The position numbers and the translations under genes were made by a program. A stretch of DNA of 64,000 nt, from NCBI RefSeq assembly GCF_001512285.1, contig NZ_LNUV01000003.1, positions 410,117 through 474,116 of the forward strand, written 5' to 3'. Under the pieces are notes generated by a model. That model ran no database searches, was not told the DNA's origin, and saw only the letters and a list, made by a program, of their open reading frames with translations. This stretch comes from Arthrobacter sp. EpRS71. Lineage in GTDB: Bacteria > Actinomycetota > Actinomycetes > Actinomycetales > Micrococcaceae. Shown one piece after another: positions 28,934 to 38,829 of the stretch (position 1 is the first letter of the stretch; every line of letters starts with the position of its first letter).

Positions 28934-29727
28934 TTTCCGGCTTCGAATCGATCCAGCTCACCACACTCGTCCTGATTGTGGTGGCTGGATTCGCAGCCGG
29001 CTGGGTTGATGCGGTCGTAGGGGGCGGGGGCCTGATTCAGCTCCCCGCCCTGCTGCTGGTACCGGGCATCACTCCGGTCCAGGCCTTGGCCACGAACAAG
29101 ATGGGGTCCATCTTCGGGACCACCACCAGCGCCGTGACCTACTACCGCCGCGTTGGCCCGGATCTGAAGACCGCTATTCCCATGGCGGTGATCGCCCTGG
29201 CGGGCAGTTTCGGCGGAGCCATTCTTGCCGCGTCGCTTCCGGCCAGTGTTTTCAAGCCGATCATTGTGGTGGCCTTGATCGCCGTCGCCGTGTTCACCGC
29301 ACTTCGTCCCGGTGCCGGCGAACTGACCGCCCTGCGCCACGACGGTCACAAACACTATGTGGTGGCATGCCTCATCGGCGCCGTCATTGGCTTTTACGAC
29401 GGTTTGATTGGGCCCGGCACCGGCTCGTTCCTGGTGATCGCACTCGTTTCGGCCATGGGCTATGCCTTCCTTGAGGCCAGCGCCAAGGCGAAGATCGTCA
29501 ACATGGCCACCAACGCCGGAGCGTTGATCTTCTTCCTGCCGCACGGGTCACTTCTGTGGGGCGTGGGACTGGTCCTCGGACTGGCAAACATGGCAGGCGG
29601 CTATCTTGGGGCCCGCACCGCCGTGGCCAAGGGGAGCGGATTTGTGCGCATCGTTTTCCTGCTGGTGGTTGCCGCCTTGATCATCAAGCTCGGCGTGGAC
29701 GTCTGGAACGAGAACTTCGCAGCGTAG
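28930..29727 (+). CDS. TauE/SafE family permease
   Basis: 265 aa with about seven or eight membrane segments. [24 protein letters not shown] and the repeated [20 protein letters not shown] are the family's twin motifs. Such proteins export sulfite, sulfonates or related anions; the substrate here is unknown. The GTG start overlaps the proS stop by four bases, so it is translated from the same message. Confidence 0.88.
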   Translation: MISGFESIQLTTLVLIVVAGFAAGWVDAVVGGGGLIQLPALLLVPGITPVQALATNKMGSIFGTTTSAVTYYRRVGPDLKTAIPMAVIALAGSFGGAILAASLPASVFKPIIVVALIAVAVFTALRPGAGELTALRHDGHKHYVVACLIGAVIGFYDGLIGPGTGSFLVIALVSAMGYAFLEASAKAKIVNMATNAGALIFFLPHGSLLWGVGLVLGLANMAGGYLGARTAVAKGSGFVRIVFLLVVAALIIKLGVDVWNENFAA

Positions 29728-29744
29728 GTCTGTCGCGGCCGGTG

Positions 29745-30521
29745 TCAGATGAAGCTGCCGCTGGCGTTGGCGAGCGTCTTCAAACCGCGGACGACGGCGT
29801 GAGGCACCAAGGCGCTCGACGCCGGGTTGTTAGGGGAAGCCTCGTTCGTTACACGGATGTCGAAGGTGCCCAGGGAAGTCTCCGCCGTGACATGGTGAGA
29901 CGTCTTCCTGGCTGCAGGGTCCGCGATCAATACAGCTTCGACCACACCCCAATCGCCCCCGGCGAGGGCTAAAGCGGACACCACGTTGGTGGATTTGGGG
30001 AAAGCCTTGATCAGTTCAGCCGGTCCACCCCGTAGTAACTCCACAGGGTGGGAAGCGGTGAGAAGTCGATCCTTCGTTCCACCATCCATCCATGGCTGAA
30101 TCAACGCAGCAGGAAGCTTTCGCGATTCCACGGTGATGCGGTGAATGGTGCCACCAGCGCAGGCAGCGGTGATCGCGTCCAGACCACCCAGCGCCCCGGT
30201 TGTCAGGAGCGTCCGGCCGGGACCGTCGTCGAGCAACGCTTTCCGTAGGGACGCATCACACAGCGCCCCGATCGAGGTGACCAGCAGATCCTTCCCGGCC
30301 GAAACAACCCGTGGACCGAACTCGGCAACTGATCCAACGCCGGCGCACTCCACCACCACATCAGCGGTGTCCAGGGCGTCCTCGAAGCTGAAACCTGTCC
30401 CTGCGTCGCCGTGGGGAACCACGCCGGTGAGTTCGACTCCCGGGGCGGCCCCGGCGTCGAGCAGTTCCGCCACCCGCGATCCAATGGCGCCGGAACCAAT
30501 CATTGCGACTTTCAGGGTCAT
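29745..30521 (-). CDS. Aspartate dehydrogenase-like protein
   Basis: 258 aa. It begins MTLKVAMIGSGAIGSRVAELLD, an NAD(P) loop, then VVECAGVGSVAEFG and a C-terminal TTGALGGLDAITAACAGG, the pattern of L-aspartate dehydrogenase (DUF108) proteins. These give iminoaspartate for NAD synthesis or work in aspartate degradation. The frame stays open to 30902, but upstream of 30521 it lies over the kinase gene. It starts 4 nt after that gene's stop, so the two are co-transcribed. No nadA/nadC nearby. Confidence 0.82.
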   Translation of the reverse strand: MTLKVAMIGSGAIGSRVAELLDAGAAPGVELTGVVPHGDAGTGFSFEDALDTADVVVECAGVGSVAEFGPRVVSAGKDLLVTSIGALCDASLRKALLDDGPGRTLLTTGALGGLDAITAACAGGTIHRITVESRKLPAALIQPWMDGGTKDRLLTASHPVELLRGGPAELIKAFPKSTNVVSALALAGGDWGVVEAVLIADPAARKTSHHVTAETSLGTFDIRVTNEASPNNPASSALVPHAVVRGLKTLANASGSFI

Positions 30522-30525
30522 GGTG

Positions 30526-31548
30526 TCAGGCTTCTTCGCCGGGGCCGGGGAGATCATGTGCCCGCGGCAGGGCATCCAGCGTGCTGCCGGCGAGGGTGCT
30601 GGCAACCCAGAGGGACCGGGCAAGGTCACCGGCGTGCCGGGGTTTCGCGGCGTACCACAAGGCGTTCTGCACCTCCCGGGCGATGCTCCATTGCCGGGCC
30701 ACTTCAGGATCCAATCCGGCGGCACGGCTGAAGTCATGGCAGCGTTCCAGCAGCGCGGCCTCCGGATCCGTCCGCGAAAGATCGTGGATGCGGTTCCACA
30801 GGATCGGGGCCACCGCGAACTCAGCCTCGCCGATCTGCGGTTGTGGATCGATGGCCAGATAGTCGCCGCGGAGGGAGGACTTCCTGGCCTCGGTGGTGGC
30901 AAGAATGTTCATGAAGTGAAGATCCGTGTGCACCAGGACGTCTGTTCCGGAGCGGCGCCCTACTGCTCCGCGCGTCTGGCACACCTCCAGTGCCGCTTCC
31001 AGCAACCACCTGGGGAAGGGGCGGTCCAGATGGTCCCATTCGGCTGGCAGCTCGTCACTCCACCGCTCGGCGGTGGCGGCAACATGGTCCAAAGCCCTCC
31101 ATTCGCCCCGGTGGTCCGGCTGGATGGAGAGCTTGCGCATGATGTCCCCCCACGCGTCCCTGGCTTCTTCCAGCGGGGCATCCTGAAGCCAGCGGGAGGC
31201 ATCCAGGCGTTCAAGCAGCATGGAGCAACTTGCGTCATCCGAGGCGAGGAGCCGGACTGCGCCGTCACCGTTCCACAGGGCCAGTGCGTAGCGCTCAACC
31301 AGTGCTTCTTCGTGCGGAAAAGCGATCTTCAAGGCCGCGGGGGTATCACCCTGAACAACGGGCACCACCAGGGCTCCATGCCCATTCCAAGGTTCGCCGC
31401 CCGGAGCCAAGTCCACGGAAAGCTCCCAACGGTCCAACGCCTCAGAGATGAGCCCGGGAAGGCTTGCCAGCCAATCCCTGCCAGCCGAGTCGCGGTTGTA
31501 CCGGGCGTGGAGGTCGCCCGGGATGGGAATCATCGCGTGAAGGGTCAC
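30526..31548 (-). CDS. APH(6)-like aminoglycoside/hydroxyurea kinase family protein
   Basis: 340 aa. The phosphotransferase loop DVLVHTDLHFMNIL contains the catalytic Asp and the Mg-binding Asn, and YLAIDPQPQIGEAEFAVAPILWNRI is the DFG-like block of the APH(6)/streptomycin 6-kinase group. An N-terminal ATP-binding lobe includes PAALKIAFPHEEA with the lysine. Chromosomal members often do not confer resistance, so a metabolite kinase is equally possible. Paired with an aspartate dehydrogenase. Confidence 0.85.
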   Translation of the reverse strand: MTLHAMIPIPGDLHARYNRDSAGRDWLASLPGLISEALDRWELSVDLAPGGEPWNGHGALVVPVVQGDTPAALKIAFPHEEALVERYALALWNGDGAVRLLASDDASCSMLLERLDASRWLQDAPLEEARDAWGDIMRKLSIQPDHRGEWRALDHVAATAERWSDELPAEWDHLDRPFPRWLLEAALEVCQTRGAVGRRSGTDVLVHTDLHFMNILATTEARKSSLRGDYLAIDPQPQIGEAEFAVAPILWNRIHDLSRTDPEAALLERCHDFSRAAGLDPEVARQWSIAREVQNALWYAAKPRHAGDLARSLWVASTLAGSTLDALPRAHDLPGPGEEA

Positions 31549-31582
31549 GCCAACAGCCTAACTCCGCCTCGCCATGCGACCC

Positions 31583-32311
31583 TTAGAAAACGCCGCTGGC
31601 CCCCAACAGGGTTCCAACCAGGAAGGTGGCGGCCAGTGCCAAAGCCCCGCCGAGCACTACCCTGACTGCGGCGCGGAAGCGGGAAGCGCCGCCGATCCAG
31701 GCACCCACAGCTCCGGTGATCGCCAAGGCCAGCAGGACTGCGATGAACGTCAGGGGAACCCGCATCCCGGGTGGAGGCAGCAACATGGCCAGCATGGGGA
31801 GAGCCGCACCCAAAGTGAAGGCTGTGGCGGAAGCCCAGGCTGCGCTCCAGGGGCTGACGATGTCATCTTCGTGGATATTGAGCTCGGCTGAGAGGTGGGC
31901 GGCCAAGGCGTCGTGTTCGGTCAGTTCCTGTGCCACTGTCCGGGCCGTCTTTGCGCTGAGCCCCTTGGACTCGTAGATGGCGGCCAACTCCTCAAGTTCA
32001 AGTTCGGGTTGCTCCGCCAGCTCACGCTTTTCCTTGTCGATCAGCGCTTTTTGGGTGTCGCTCTGGCTGCTGACGGACACGTACTCGCCCAAAGCCATGG
32101 ATATGGCCCCACCCACCAGGCCTGCGGTTCCGGCAGAGAGAATGACGCCGGTGTTGGTGGTGGCGCCGGCCACGCCCACCAGGATCGCAGCGACGGAAAC
32201 GATGCCGTCATTGGCGCCCAGGACGCCGGCCCGCAACCAGTTCAACCGATGTGCCAGATCGTCCCGGTGGGGTTCGTTCTCGTGCGTGGTGGCAGTTTCC
32301 GTGGAGGCCAT
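31583..32311 (-). CDS. VIT1/CCC1 family metal transporter
   Basis: 242 aa. LNWLRAGVLGANDGIVSVAAILVGVAGA and GGAISMALGEYVSVSSQSDTQKALI are the first two membrane segments with the family's Asp and Met/Glu residues; a charged, Glu-rich cytoplasmic region (about 85-145) then three more membrane segments. The family moves Fe2+ or Mn2+ out of the cytosol. Stands next to a ferritin-like DUF4439 gene on the same strand, 51 nt away. Confidence 0.88.
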   Translation of the reverse strand: MASTETATTHENEPHRDDLAHRLNWLRAGVLGANDGIVSVAAILVGVAGATTNTGVILSAGTAGLVGGAISMALGEYVSVSSQSDTQKALIDKEKRELAEQPELELEELAAIYESKGLSAKTARTVAQELTEHDALAAHLSAELNIHEDDIVSPWSAAWASATAFTLGAALPMLAMLLPPPGMRVPLTFIAVLLALAITGAVGAWIGGASRFRAAVRVVLGGALALAATFLVGTLLGASGVF

Positions 32312-32362
32312 GCATCAAGCCAAGCACTGGCTGGCGGTCCTGACCAGCATGGGTAGGCTCGC

Positions 32363-33502
32363 CTATCCGCCGTGGGACGCGGGCGTGGAAGCGCCAGTGG
32401 ACGCGGGCGCGGAAGAGGCGGTGGACCCGGGCGAGGCGGTGGGCGTCGGCAGCGAGGGGAGCTCGCCGGCGTCGAGCATGAGTCCTGGCAACGGAGGCAG
32501 CGGCGCTCCCCAGGCCATGCTCCTGCGGGCAGCGGCCACAAGGCCGTCGACGGCCCAAGTGCGGGTATCGTCCGTGGACAAGGCAACCAGGTCACCGAAA
32601 CGAGGCAGGGAGGCAACTTCAACGGCGCCAAGGAATGTTGCCGGATCTTGGGTGAGCTGTTCCGGCACCCGGTAGCCCGCCTCGCTCGCGGGTACGTCTG
32701 AGCAGTTGGCGCTGGTGAGTGATTCTGCCTGCTGGAGCAATGCCTCGTGAACTTGCAAGTGCTTGGCAGCGGCCGCCGACTTCGTCTCGTCCAGCCGCTT
32801 CAGGGCAACCTGGTAAACGTAGATCGCTTCCTGCTGCGAGCGAACCACCGCAGCCAGGGCGGTGTCGGTGGTAGCGGACGTCGGTTCCGGGGTGGGGATT
32901 TCTGTTGGGCAGGAGGCTGCCAACGGCGTTGCCGCGGGAGCCTTGGTCTCAGGGACCGTTGTCTGATCCGGCAGCGGAAGCTGCCACTCCGCGGCCAGCT
33001 TTTCGGCCTGAAGCAGCTGTGCGGATCCGACGGCGGCAAGCAGGCGGGCCATCCCGCCGTCGGCCGTGCGGGCATCAGCCAGGCGCTTCCAGCCACTGAT
33101 GGCCAACCCGGTCAGGAAAGAGCCGCGGCTGCTCGGTGCCGTTGCGGCCGTGGTCGAAGTGCCGGAGGGGGTGGCGCTGGATATCGCGCGTGATGGTGCG
33201 CCGTTGGGGTCCAATAGCGCTTGCGCGTGGGTTGTCAGCAAAGTCACAGCGTTGCCGAGTGCCGGCCTTGCGGCAGCGGGAGCCGCGGACTCTGCCAGTG
33301 TGGTGGCCGATTCCCGGAGCAGCAGCGTGTCCTCCAACGCCGTCAAGCGCGCAGTTTCGGAGAACGAGACGGCCGGGGGAGTACCGGAATCACGCGGAAT
33401 AAGCACCATTCCGGTGCCGGCTACAAGCAGTGCCACCACCGTAACCAGTAAAACCCGGCCCCAGGGTGGTGTTCGTCGTTTTTCGCTTGTCTCCCCGTTC
33501 AC
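32363..33502 (-). CDS. DUF4439 (ferritin-like) membrane-anchored protein
   Basis: 379 aa from the GTG at 33502 (MNGETSEKRRTPPWG), followed by one membrane segment (VLLVTVVALLVAGTGMVLI). Two helical regions: residues about 50-180 (RLTALEDTLLLRESATTLAE) and about 200-285 (ALAAVVRSQQEAIYVYQVALKRLDETKSAAAAKHLQVHE), the latter being the ferritin-like DUF4439 fold. The C-terminus is Pro/Ser/Thr/Ala-rich. The frame is open to 33577, but that start would be only 30 bp from rimP. The start is uncertain. Function unknown. Confidence 0.75.
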   Translation of the reverse strand: MNGETSEKRRTPPWGRVLLVTVVALLVAGTGMVLIPRDSGTPPAVSFSETARLTALEDTLLLRESATTLAESAAPAAARPALGNAVTLLTTHAQALLDPNGAPSRAISSATPSGTSTTAATAPSSRGSFLTGLAISGWKRLADARTADGGMARLLAAVGSAQLLQAEKLAAEWQLPLPDQTTVPETKAPAATPLAASCPTEIPTPEPTSATTDTALAAVVRSQQEAIYVYQVALKRLDETKSAAAAKHLQVHEALLQQAESLTSANCSDVPASEAGYRVPEQLTQDPATFLGAVEVASLPRFGDLVALSTDDTRTWAVDGLVAAARRSMAWGAPLPPLPGLMLDAGELPSLPTPTASPGSTASSAPASTGASTPASHGG

Positions 33503-33607
33503 AACAGACCATGGTGTCACGTGGACGGGGAAGTCCGTGCACCATGTTCCCGGGAAAATCGTTAGGCTAGTAGTCACAACAACATCTATCGGGAGGCGGC
33601 GGGCAAC

Positions 33608-34219
33608 GTGAGTGACTCGGAAGCCACGACTTCAACAGACCGTTCTGAATCGAACTCAACGGCCACCATCCACAACCCGGAAGAGAGCAGGCTCAAAGCG
33701 CTGCTCGAACCGGCAGTCCTTGCCAGCAGGCTCTACCTCGAGGATGTTTCCATCCACGTTGCCGGTTCTCACCGCACGGTCCACGTCGTGGTGGACCTTC
33801 CTCAGGAAGAGACCGGAGGCGTCAGCCTGGACGCTATCGCGGACGTCTCACGTGGACTGTCCGATATTTTGGACAACGATCCCCACGACGACGGCCGCCC
33901 TTACGACCTCGAGGTTTCTTCCCCGGGAGTAAGCCGCCCCTTGACCGAACCGCGTCACTGGCACCGCGCCCGCGGCCGCATGGTCAGGGTCAACATCATT
34001 CAGGGCGACAACCTCCTGGGGCGTATTGCCTCTGTGGGAGACGACGCCGTGACGCTCATCCCCGAGCATGAGGTCAAGAAGGGCATGAAGCCCAAGCAAG
34101 GCGAACCCATCACTATTCCTTTCGACAGGATCCGCCAAGGAAAAGTCGAGATTGAATTCAGCCACCTCCACGAGGCTGCGCTGGAAGACGAGCACAACGG
34201 ACCTTCCGAGGAGGCCTAA
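33608..34219 (+). CDS. rimP: Ribosome maturation factor RimP
   Basis: 203 aa. The N-terminal 30 residues are Ser/Thr-rich, then the RimP core ([42 protein letters not shown], and [29 protein letters not shown]), followed by an SH3-like domain. It acts in assembly of the 30S ribosomal subunit. Starts at a GTG and overlaps nusA by one base (TAATG). First gene of the nusA-infB operon, as in most bacteria. Confidence 0.95.
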   Translation: MSDSEATTSTDRSESNSTATIHNPEESRLKALLEPAVLASRLYLEDVSIHVAGSHRTVHVVVDLPQEETGGVSLDAIADVSRGLSDILDNDPHDDGRPYDLEVSSPGVSRPLTEPRHWHRARGRMVRVNIIQGDNLLGRIASVGDDAVTLIPEHEVKKGMKPKQGEPITIPFDRIRQGKVEIEFSHLHEAALEDEHNGPSEEA

Positions 34220-35199
34220 TGGATATTGACATGAGCGCACTGAGACTCCTGGAGCGTGAGCGTGAAATCCCGCTGGATCTCCTGATTCCCACCATCGAGC
34301 AAGCACTGCTGGTGGCGTACCACAAGACGCCCGGCGCCTTCGAAAAGGCCCGTGCCGAGTTGGACCGCAAGAGCGGTCACGTGACCATTTGGGCCACGGA
34401 AATCGACGACGACGGCGAGCCCATCGGCGAGTTCGAGGACACCCCGGCCGGTTTCGGCCGCATCGCTGCCAGCACAGCACGCCAGATTATTCTGCAGCGC
34501 CTTCGCGATGTGGAAGACGACAATGTGCTGGGCGAATTCAAGGGCCGTGAAGGCGAACTCGTGGCCGGCATGATCCAGCAGGGCAACAACCCGCACATGA
34601 TCCAGGTCAACCTCGGAGCTGTGGAAGCATTGCTGCCGCCGCCCGAGCAGGTTCCCGGTGAGAAGTACCTCCACGGAAGCCGCTTGCGTGCCTTCGTGGT
34701 GGACGTGCACCGCGGCGCCAAGGGTCCCTCCATCACCCTGTCCCGTTCCCACCCCGGCCTGGTCCGCAAGCTGTTCGAAATGGAAGTTCCGGAAATTGCG
34801 GATCACTCCGTGGAGATCGTGGCACTGGCCCGCGAAGCCGGTCACCGTACCAAGATCGCGGTCAAGGCCAACATTCCCGGCGTCAACGCAAAGGGTGCGT
34901 GCATCGGCGAGATGGGTTCGCGCGTGCGGGCAGTCATGACCGAACTCAACGACGAAAAGATCGACATCGTTGACTTCAGTGAGGACCCCGCCACCTTCAT
35001 CGCCAACTCGTTGTCGCCGTCGCGAGTGAATTCCGTCACTATCACGGACGAATCAACCCGCTCCGCCCGCGTCGTGGTGCCCGATTACCAGCTTTCGCTG
35101 GCGATCGGCAAAGAGGGCCAGAACGCTCGGCTCGCAGCCAAGCTGACCGGTTGGCGCATCGATATCGTCTCGGACGCCGCTCCGGCCAAGACGGATTAG
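34219..35199 (+). CDS. nusA: Transcription termination/antitermination factor NusA
   Basis: 326 aa. N-terminal RNA polymerase-binding domain ([30 protein letters not shown]), an S1 domain at about 110-180, then two KH domains, with [39 protein letters not shown] and [23 protein letters not shown]. It lacks the C-terminal acidic repeats of enterobacterial NusA, which is normal for actinobacteria. A perfect 11-bp hairpin follows. Confidence 0.96.
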   Translation: MDIDMSALRLLEREREIPLDLLIPTIEQALLVAYHKTPGAFEKARAELDRKSGHVTIWATEIDDDGEPIGEFEDTPAGFGRIAASTARQIILQRLRDVEDDNVLGEFKGREGELVAGMIQQGNNPHMIQVNLGAVEALLPPPEQVPGEKYLHGSRLRAFVVDVHRGAKGPSITLSRSHPGLVRKLFEMEVPEIADHSVEIVALAREAGHRTKIAVKANIPGVNAKGACIGEMGSRVRAVMTELNDEKIDIVDFSEDPATFIANSLSPSRVNSVTITDESTRSARVVVPDYQLSLAIGKEGQNARLAAKLTGWRIDIVSDAAPAKTD

Positions 35200-35204
35200 C
35201 GGTT

Positions 35205-35230
35205 GAACCGGCGGCCCGTGCCGCCGGTTC
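35205..35230 (+). terminator. Perfect 11-bp hairpin after nusA
   Basis: GAACCGGCGGC (35205-35215) pairs without mismatch with GCCGCCGGTTC (35220-35230) around a four-base loop CCGT. It starts 6 nt after the nusA stop. No T-tract follows, so it may be a weak terminator, RNase site or NusA-responsive attenuator. Confidence 0.5.
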
Positions 35231-35396
35231 CGCGCCGCGCTGGCGGCGTCCTTGGTTTCGGGAGACCGGGGCCGGGGGGCTAGACTAGATGGAACCGGGC
35301 TTACGTCCGGTATCCGCGCGCTTTGGCGTGCCTCAGCTGCATGCGCAGGACCGGGGCCCGTCGGGTGCCAGTAGCGTAAGGCAGGTTGGACACGTC

Positions 35397-35738
35397 GTGG
35401 CTGAACTGCTTGAACACGGCCATGGGCCTGTTCGCACGTGCATCGGATGCCGGAAGCAAGGCTCCCGGTCCGAGCTTGTCCGGCTGGTCGCCCAAGGCAG
35501 CGGTTCCTCCGCTGTTCTGGTGGATGAACGACGCCGGATGGCCGGCAGGGGTGCGTGGCTGCACCCCAGCGAAAAGTGCTTGGCATTGGCGATCAAGCGG
35601 CGAGCTTTTGGAAGGGCCCTGGCGGGTGCTTCCGACACAGACGCCGTGGAACGATTCCTGACGCCCGGCACGCCACTTGCGGAGGCCCAGGCCGCCGCAG
35701 GAAAACCGTCCAAACCTGAAAGCGGGTCAGAAAACTGA
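35397..35738 (+). CDS. ylxR: YlxR family RNA-binding protein
   Basis: 113 aa from the GTG at 35397. [25 protein letters not shown] is the YlxR (DUF448) signature, then [30 protein letters not shown]. The gene normally lies between nusA and infB. YlxR binds RNase P RNA or acts in gene regulation in other bacteria. The open frame upstream (to 35289) has no conserved sequence. C-terminus is Ala/Pro/Ser-rich. Confidence 0.88.
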   Translation: MAELLEHGHGPVRTCIGCRKQGSRSELVRLVAQGSGSSAVLVDERRRMAGRGAWLHPSEKCLALAIKRRAFGRALAGASDTDAVERFLTPGTPLAEAQAAAGKPSKPESGSEN

Positions 35739-35858
35739 TGGAAACCCGATGAGTTCCCAGCGATGAGTGCGTAACGATGACAACTTTGTTGCGCTCTGCA
35801 ATGGGCCTTTCAATCGCGCAAGCGGCGAAGGCCCGCAGTAAGAAGTAGACGGTTCGTG

Positions 35859-35886
35859 CCTGGCTCGGTGCGGACCGAGACAGGAG
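35859..35886 (+). promoter_or_regulatory. Hairpin that covers the infB ribosome binding site
   Basis: CCTG (35859-35862) pairs with CAGG (35881-35884) and CTCGGT (35864-35869) pairs with ACCGAG (35874-35879), with one G-A mismatch between them and a GCGG loop. The site AGGAG (35882-35886) of infB begins inside the right arm, 4 nt before the GTG start. Formation would hide part of the site, so translation may respond to structure or temperature. Inference only. Confidence 0.55.
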
Positions 35887-35890
35887 AAAT

Positions 35891-38752
35891 GTGGCCAAGG
35901 TCCGCGTACATGAGCTCGCCAAAGAGCTCGGTATTACTTCCAAAGATGCAGTAACCAAACTGCAGGAATTGGGCGAATTCGTTCGCTCCGCCTCGTCAAC
36001 AATTGAGGCCCCCGTCGTGAAGAAGCTTCGCGACGCCTACCCGGGTGCCGCCGCTCCCGCAGCAGCTCCGGCGGCGAACCGCCCCGCAGCATCCCGTCCG
36101 GCTGCTCCGGCACCGGGACCTGCAGCGCCGAAGGCCCCGGCCCCGGCACCTGCAGCCCCCGCTCCGGCAGCTCCGGCAGCCGCTGCTCCGGCAGCACCGT
36201 CAGCACCTGCCCCGGCAGCCCCCGCAGCTCCGGCTGCCTCCACTCCGGTTTCGGCCAAGCCCGGCGCCCGTCCTGCTCCCAAGGCAGAAACTCCGGCTCC
36301 GGCACGCCAAGGTGGCCAGGCTCCGCGTCCCGGTGGTCCCCGTCCGGGCAACAACCCGTTTGCCACCTCCCAGGGCATGCCCCGTGGCCGTGGTGGCGAC
36401 GGAGATCGTCCGCCGCGTCCGGGCAACAACCCGTTTGCACCGTCCCAGGGCATGCCCCGAGGCGAACGCCGCAATGACGGCGAACGCACCGGCGGTCCCC
36501 GTCCCGCGGCCGGTGCCGGTGGACCCCGTCCCGCAGCAGGTACCGGTGGTCCCCGTCCGGGCGCTCCGCGTCCCGGTGCACCCCGTCCGGGCGCACCGCG
36601 TCCTGCTGGCGGTCCCGGTGCAGGAAACCGTCCTACTCCGGGCATGATGCCCAACCGCACTGAGCGTCCGGCTCCCGGTGGCGCAGGCCGTCCGGGTGGC
36701 GCAGGCCGTCCCGGTGGCGGACCCGGTCGTCCCGGTGGCGCACCTGGTGCAGGTACCGGTGGCGGCGCTCCCGCCGGCGGTGGCTTCGGCAAGGGTGGCC
36801 GCGGTCGCGGTGGCACCCAGGGTGCCTTCGGTAAGGGCGGCGCCGGTCGTGGCAAGCAGCGCAAGTCGAAGCGTGCAAAGCGCCAGGAACTGGAGCAGAT
36901 GAGTGCTCCGTCGCTGGGCGGCGTATCGGTACCCCGCGGTGATGGCGAGACCATCATCCGCCTGCGTCGTGGCTCGTCCATCACGGACTTCGCCGAGAAG
37001 ATCGATGCTAACCCCGCGTCGCTGGTGACCGTGCTGTTCCACCTTGGTGAAATGGCAACGGCAACGCAGTCCCTCGACGAAGACACCTTTGGCCTGCTTG
37101 GCGCCGAACTTGGCTACAAGCTCCAGGTTGTTTCCCCTGAGGATGAAGAGCGCGAACTGCTGGATCAGTTCGACATCAACATCCAGGACGAACTCGACGC
37201 CGAAGGTGACGACGTTCTCGAGGCACGCGCACCGGTTGTTACCGTCATGGGTCACGTTGACCACGGTAAGACACGCCTGTTGGACGCCATCCGCAACTCG
37301 AACGTTGTGGCCGGCGAGCACGGTGGCATCACCCAGCACATCGGTGCTTACCAGATCAGCCACGTCCACGAGGGCACGGCCCGCGACATCACCTTCATTG
37401 ACACCCCCGGTCACGAGGCCTTCACGGCCATGCGTGCACGTGGTGCCAAGGTCACTGACATCGCGATCCTGGTTGTTGCAGCCGACGACGGCGTTATGCC
37501 GCAGACGGTGGAAGCACTCAACCACGCCCAGGCAGCCAACGTGCCGATCGTCGTCGCAGTGAACAAGATCGACAAGGAAGGCGCCAACCCTGACAAGGTC
37601 AAGGGCCAGCTGACCGAGTACGGCCTGGTTCCGGAAGAATACGGTGGCGACACCATGTTTGTTGAGGTCTCTGCCCGCCAGAACCTCAACATCGACGAAC
37701 TGATCGACGCCGTCCTGCTGACGGCCGATGCCGCCCTGGACCTGCGCGCCAACCCGGACAAGGACGCTCGAGGCATTGCCATCGAAGCGAACCTGGACAA
37801 GGGCCGCGGTGCAGTTGCCACCGTCCTGGTTCAGTCCGGAACGTTGGCAGTGGGCGACACGATCGTGGCCGGTACGGCTCACGGCCGCGTCCGTGCGATG
37901 TTCGACGAGAACGGCGAGGCACTCGATGTCGCACTGCCGTCCCGCCCGGTTCAGGTCCTCGGCCTGTCCAACGTGCCGCGTGCAGGTGACACCTTCCTGG
38001 TGACACCTGACGAGCGTACGGCCCGCCAGATCGCTGAGAAGCGTGAAGCTGCCGACCGCAACGCTGCACTGGCCAAGCGCCGCAAGCGCATCAGCCTGGA
38101 AGACTTTGACCAGGCCGTTGCCGAAGGCAAGATCGACACCCTCAACCTCATCCTCAAGGGTGACGTATCCGGTGCTGTTGAAGCCCTCGAAGACGCCTTG
38201 CTCAAGATCGACGTCGGAGACGACGACGTTCAGCTTCGTGTCATCCACCGCGGTGTGGGTGCCATCACGCAGAACGACGTCAACCTGGCCACGGTTGACA
38301 ACGCCATCATCATTGGCTTCAACGTCAAGCCGGCCGAGCGTGTTGCTGAACTGGCCGATCGTGAAGGCGTGGACATGCGCTTCTACTCGGTCATCTACGC
38401 AGCAATCGATGACATCGAGATGGCTCTCAAGGGCATGCTCAAGCCGGAATACGAAGAGGTCCAGCTCGGTACCGCCGAGGTTCGCGAAGTCTTCCGTTCT
38501 TCCAAGTTCGGAAACATCGCCGGCTCGATCGTCCGCACGGGCATCATCCGCCGTAACACCAAGGCACGTGTCAGCCGCGACGGCAAGGTCATCGGTGACA
38601 ACCTCACCGTTGAGACGCTCAAGCGCTTCAAGGATGACGCCACTGAAGTCCGCACCGACTTCGAGTGTGGTATCGGTCTTGGCTCCTTCAATGACATCAC
38701 TGAAGGCGACATCATCGAGACCTTCGAAATGCGCGAAAAGCCGCGCAGCTAG
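35891..38752 (+). CDS. infB: Translation initiation factor IF-2
   Basis: 953 aa. [31 protein letters not shown] is the IF-2 N-terminal domain. Residues about 55-330 are a Pro/Ala/Gly/Arg-rich linker with direct repeats. The GTPase domain has GHVDHGKT at 454-461, DTPGHEAF, and NKIDK; the C-terminal domains bind initiator tRNA. Starts at GTG after AGGAGAAAT. The linker is long, as in other actinobacteria, and the coding strand there is very C-rich. Confidence 0.97.
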   Translation: MAKVRVHELAKELGITSKDAVTKLQELGEFVRSASSTIEAPVVKKLRDAYPGAAAPAAAPAANRPAASRPAAPAPGPAAPKAPAPAPAAPAPAAPAAAAPAAPSAPAPAAPAAPAASTPVSAKPGARPAPKAETPAPARQGGQAPRPGGPRPGNNPFATSQGMPRGRGGDGDRPPRPGNNPFAPSQGMPRGERRNDGERTGGPRPAAGAGGPRPAAGTGGPRPGAPRPGAPRPGAPRPAGGPGAGNRPTPGMMPNRTERPAPGGAGRPGGAGRPGGGPGRPGGAPGAGTGGGAPAGGGFGKGGRGRGGTQGAFGKGGAGRGKQRKSKRAKRQELEQMSAPSLGGVSVPRGDGETIIRLRRGSSITDFAEKIDANPASLVTVLFHLGEMATATQSLDEDTFGLLGAELGYKLQVVSPEDEERELLDQFDINIQDELDAEGDDVLEARAPVVTVMGHVDHGKTRLLDAIRNSNVVAGEHGGITQHIGAYQISHVHEGTARDITFIDTPGHEAFTAMRARGAKVTDIAILVVAADDGVMPQTVEALNHAQAANVPIVVAVNKIDKEGANPDKVKGQLTEYGLVPEEYGGDTMFVEVSARQNLNIDELIDAVLLTADAALDLRANPDKDARGIAIEANLDKGRGAVATVLVQSGTLAVGDTIVAGTAHGRVRAMFDENGEALDVALPSRPVQVLGLSNVPRAGDTFLVTPDERTARQIAEKREAADRNAALAKRRKRISLEDFDQAVAEGKIDTLNLILKGDVSGAVEALEDALLKIDVGDDDVQLRVIHRGVGAITQNDVNLATVDNAIIIGFNVKPAERVAELADREGVDMRFYSVIYAAIDDIEMALKGMLKPEYEEVQLGTAEVREVFRSSKFGNIAGSIVRTGIIRRNTKARVSRDGKVIGDNLTVETLKRFKDDATEVRTDFECGIGLGSFNDITEGDIIETFEMREKPRS
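36341..36460 (+). repeat. Direct repeat in the IF-2 linker
   Basis: Two copies encode RPGNNPFA(T/P)SQGMPRG, with starts about 75 nt apart (36341 and 36416). They are followed by several [13 protein letters not shown] and GRPGGA units up to about 36780. The repeats are proline/glycine-rich, so the linker is probably unstructured. Copy number can vary without loss of frame. Confidence 0.8.
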
Positions 38753-38761
38753 GTTCCGTTT

Positions 38762-38813
38762 GGGACGGGTCCGTCGGGTAACCCCGGCGGACCCGTTCCG
38801 TTCCCTTTTCTAC
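38762..38813 (+). terminator. Strong hairpin with T-rich tail between infB and rbfA
   Basis: A 12-bp stem (38762-38773 with 38788-38799, one G-T pair) encloses a second 4-bp stem CGGG/CCCG with loop TAAC. The following stretch GTTCCCTTTTCTAC is T-rich. It resembles a factor-independent terminator, yet rbfA starts only 17 nt later, so it probably lowers rbfA expression or gives an mRNA end. Confidence 0.75.
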
Positions 38814-38829
38814 TTTCCAGGAGGAAGTC

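Noticed and set aside
30522..30902. Upstream extension of the aspartate dehydrogenase frame
   Set aside because: Overlaps the coding sequence of the APH(6)-like kinase and is not conserved; the protein family starts at 30521.
36200..38248. Very long minus-strand frame opposite infB
   Set aside because: Shadow of the GC-rich infB gene; its translation is low in complexity in the linker part and has no family motif.
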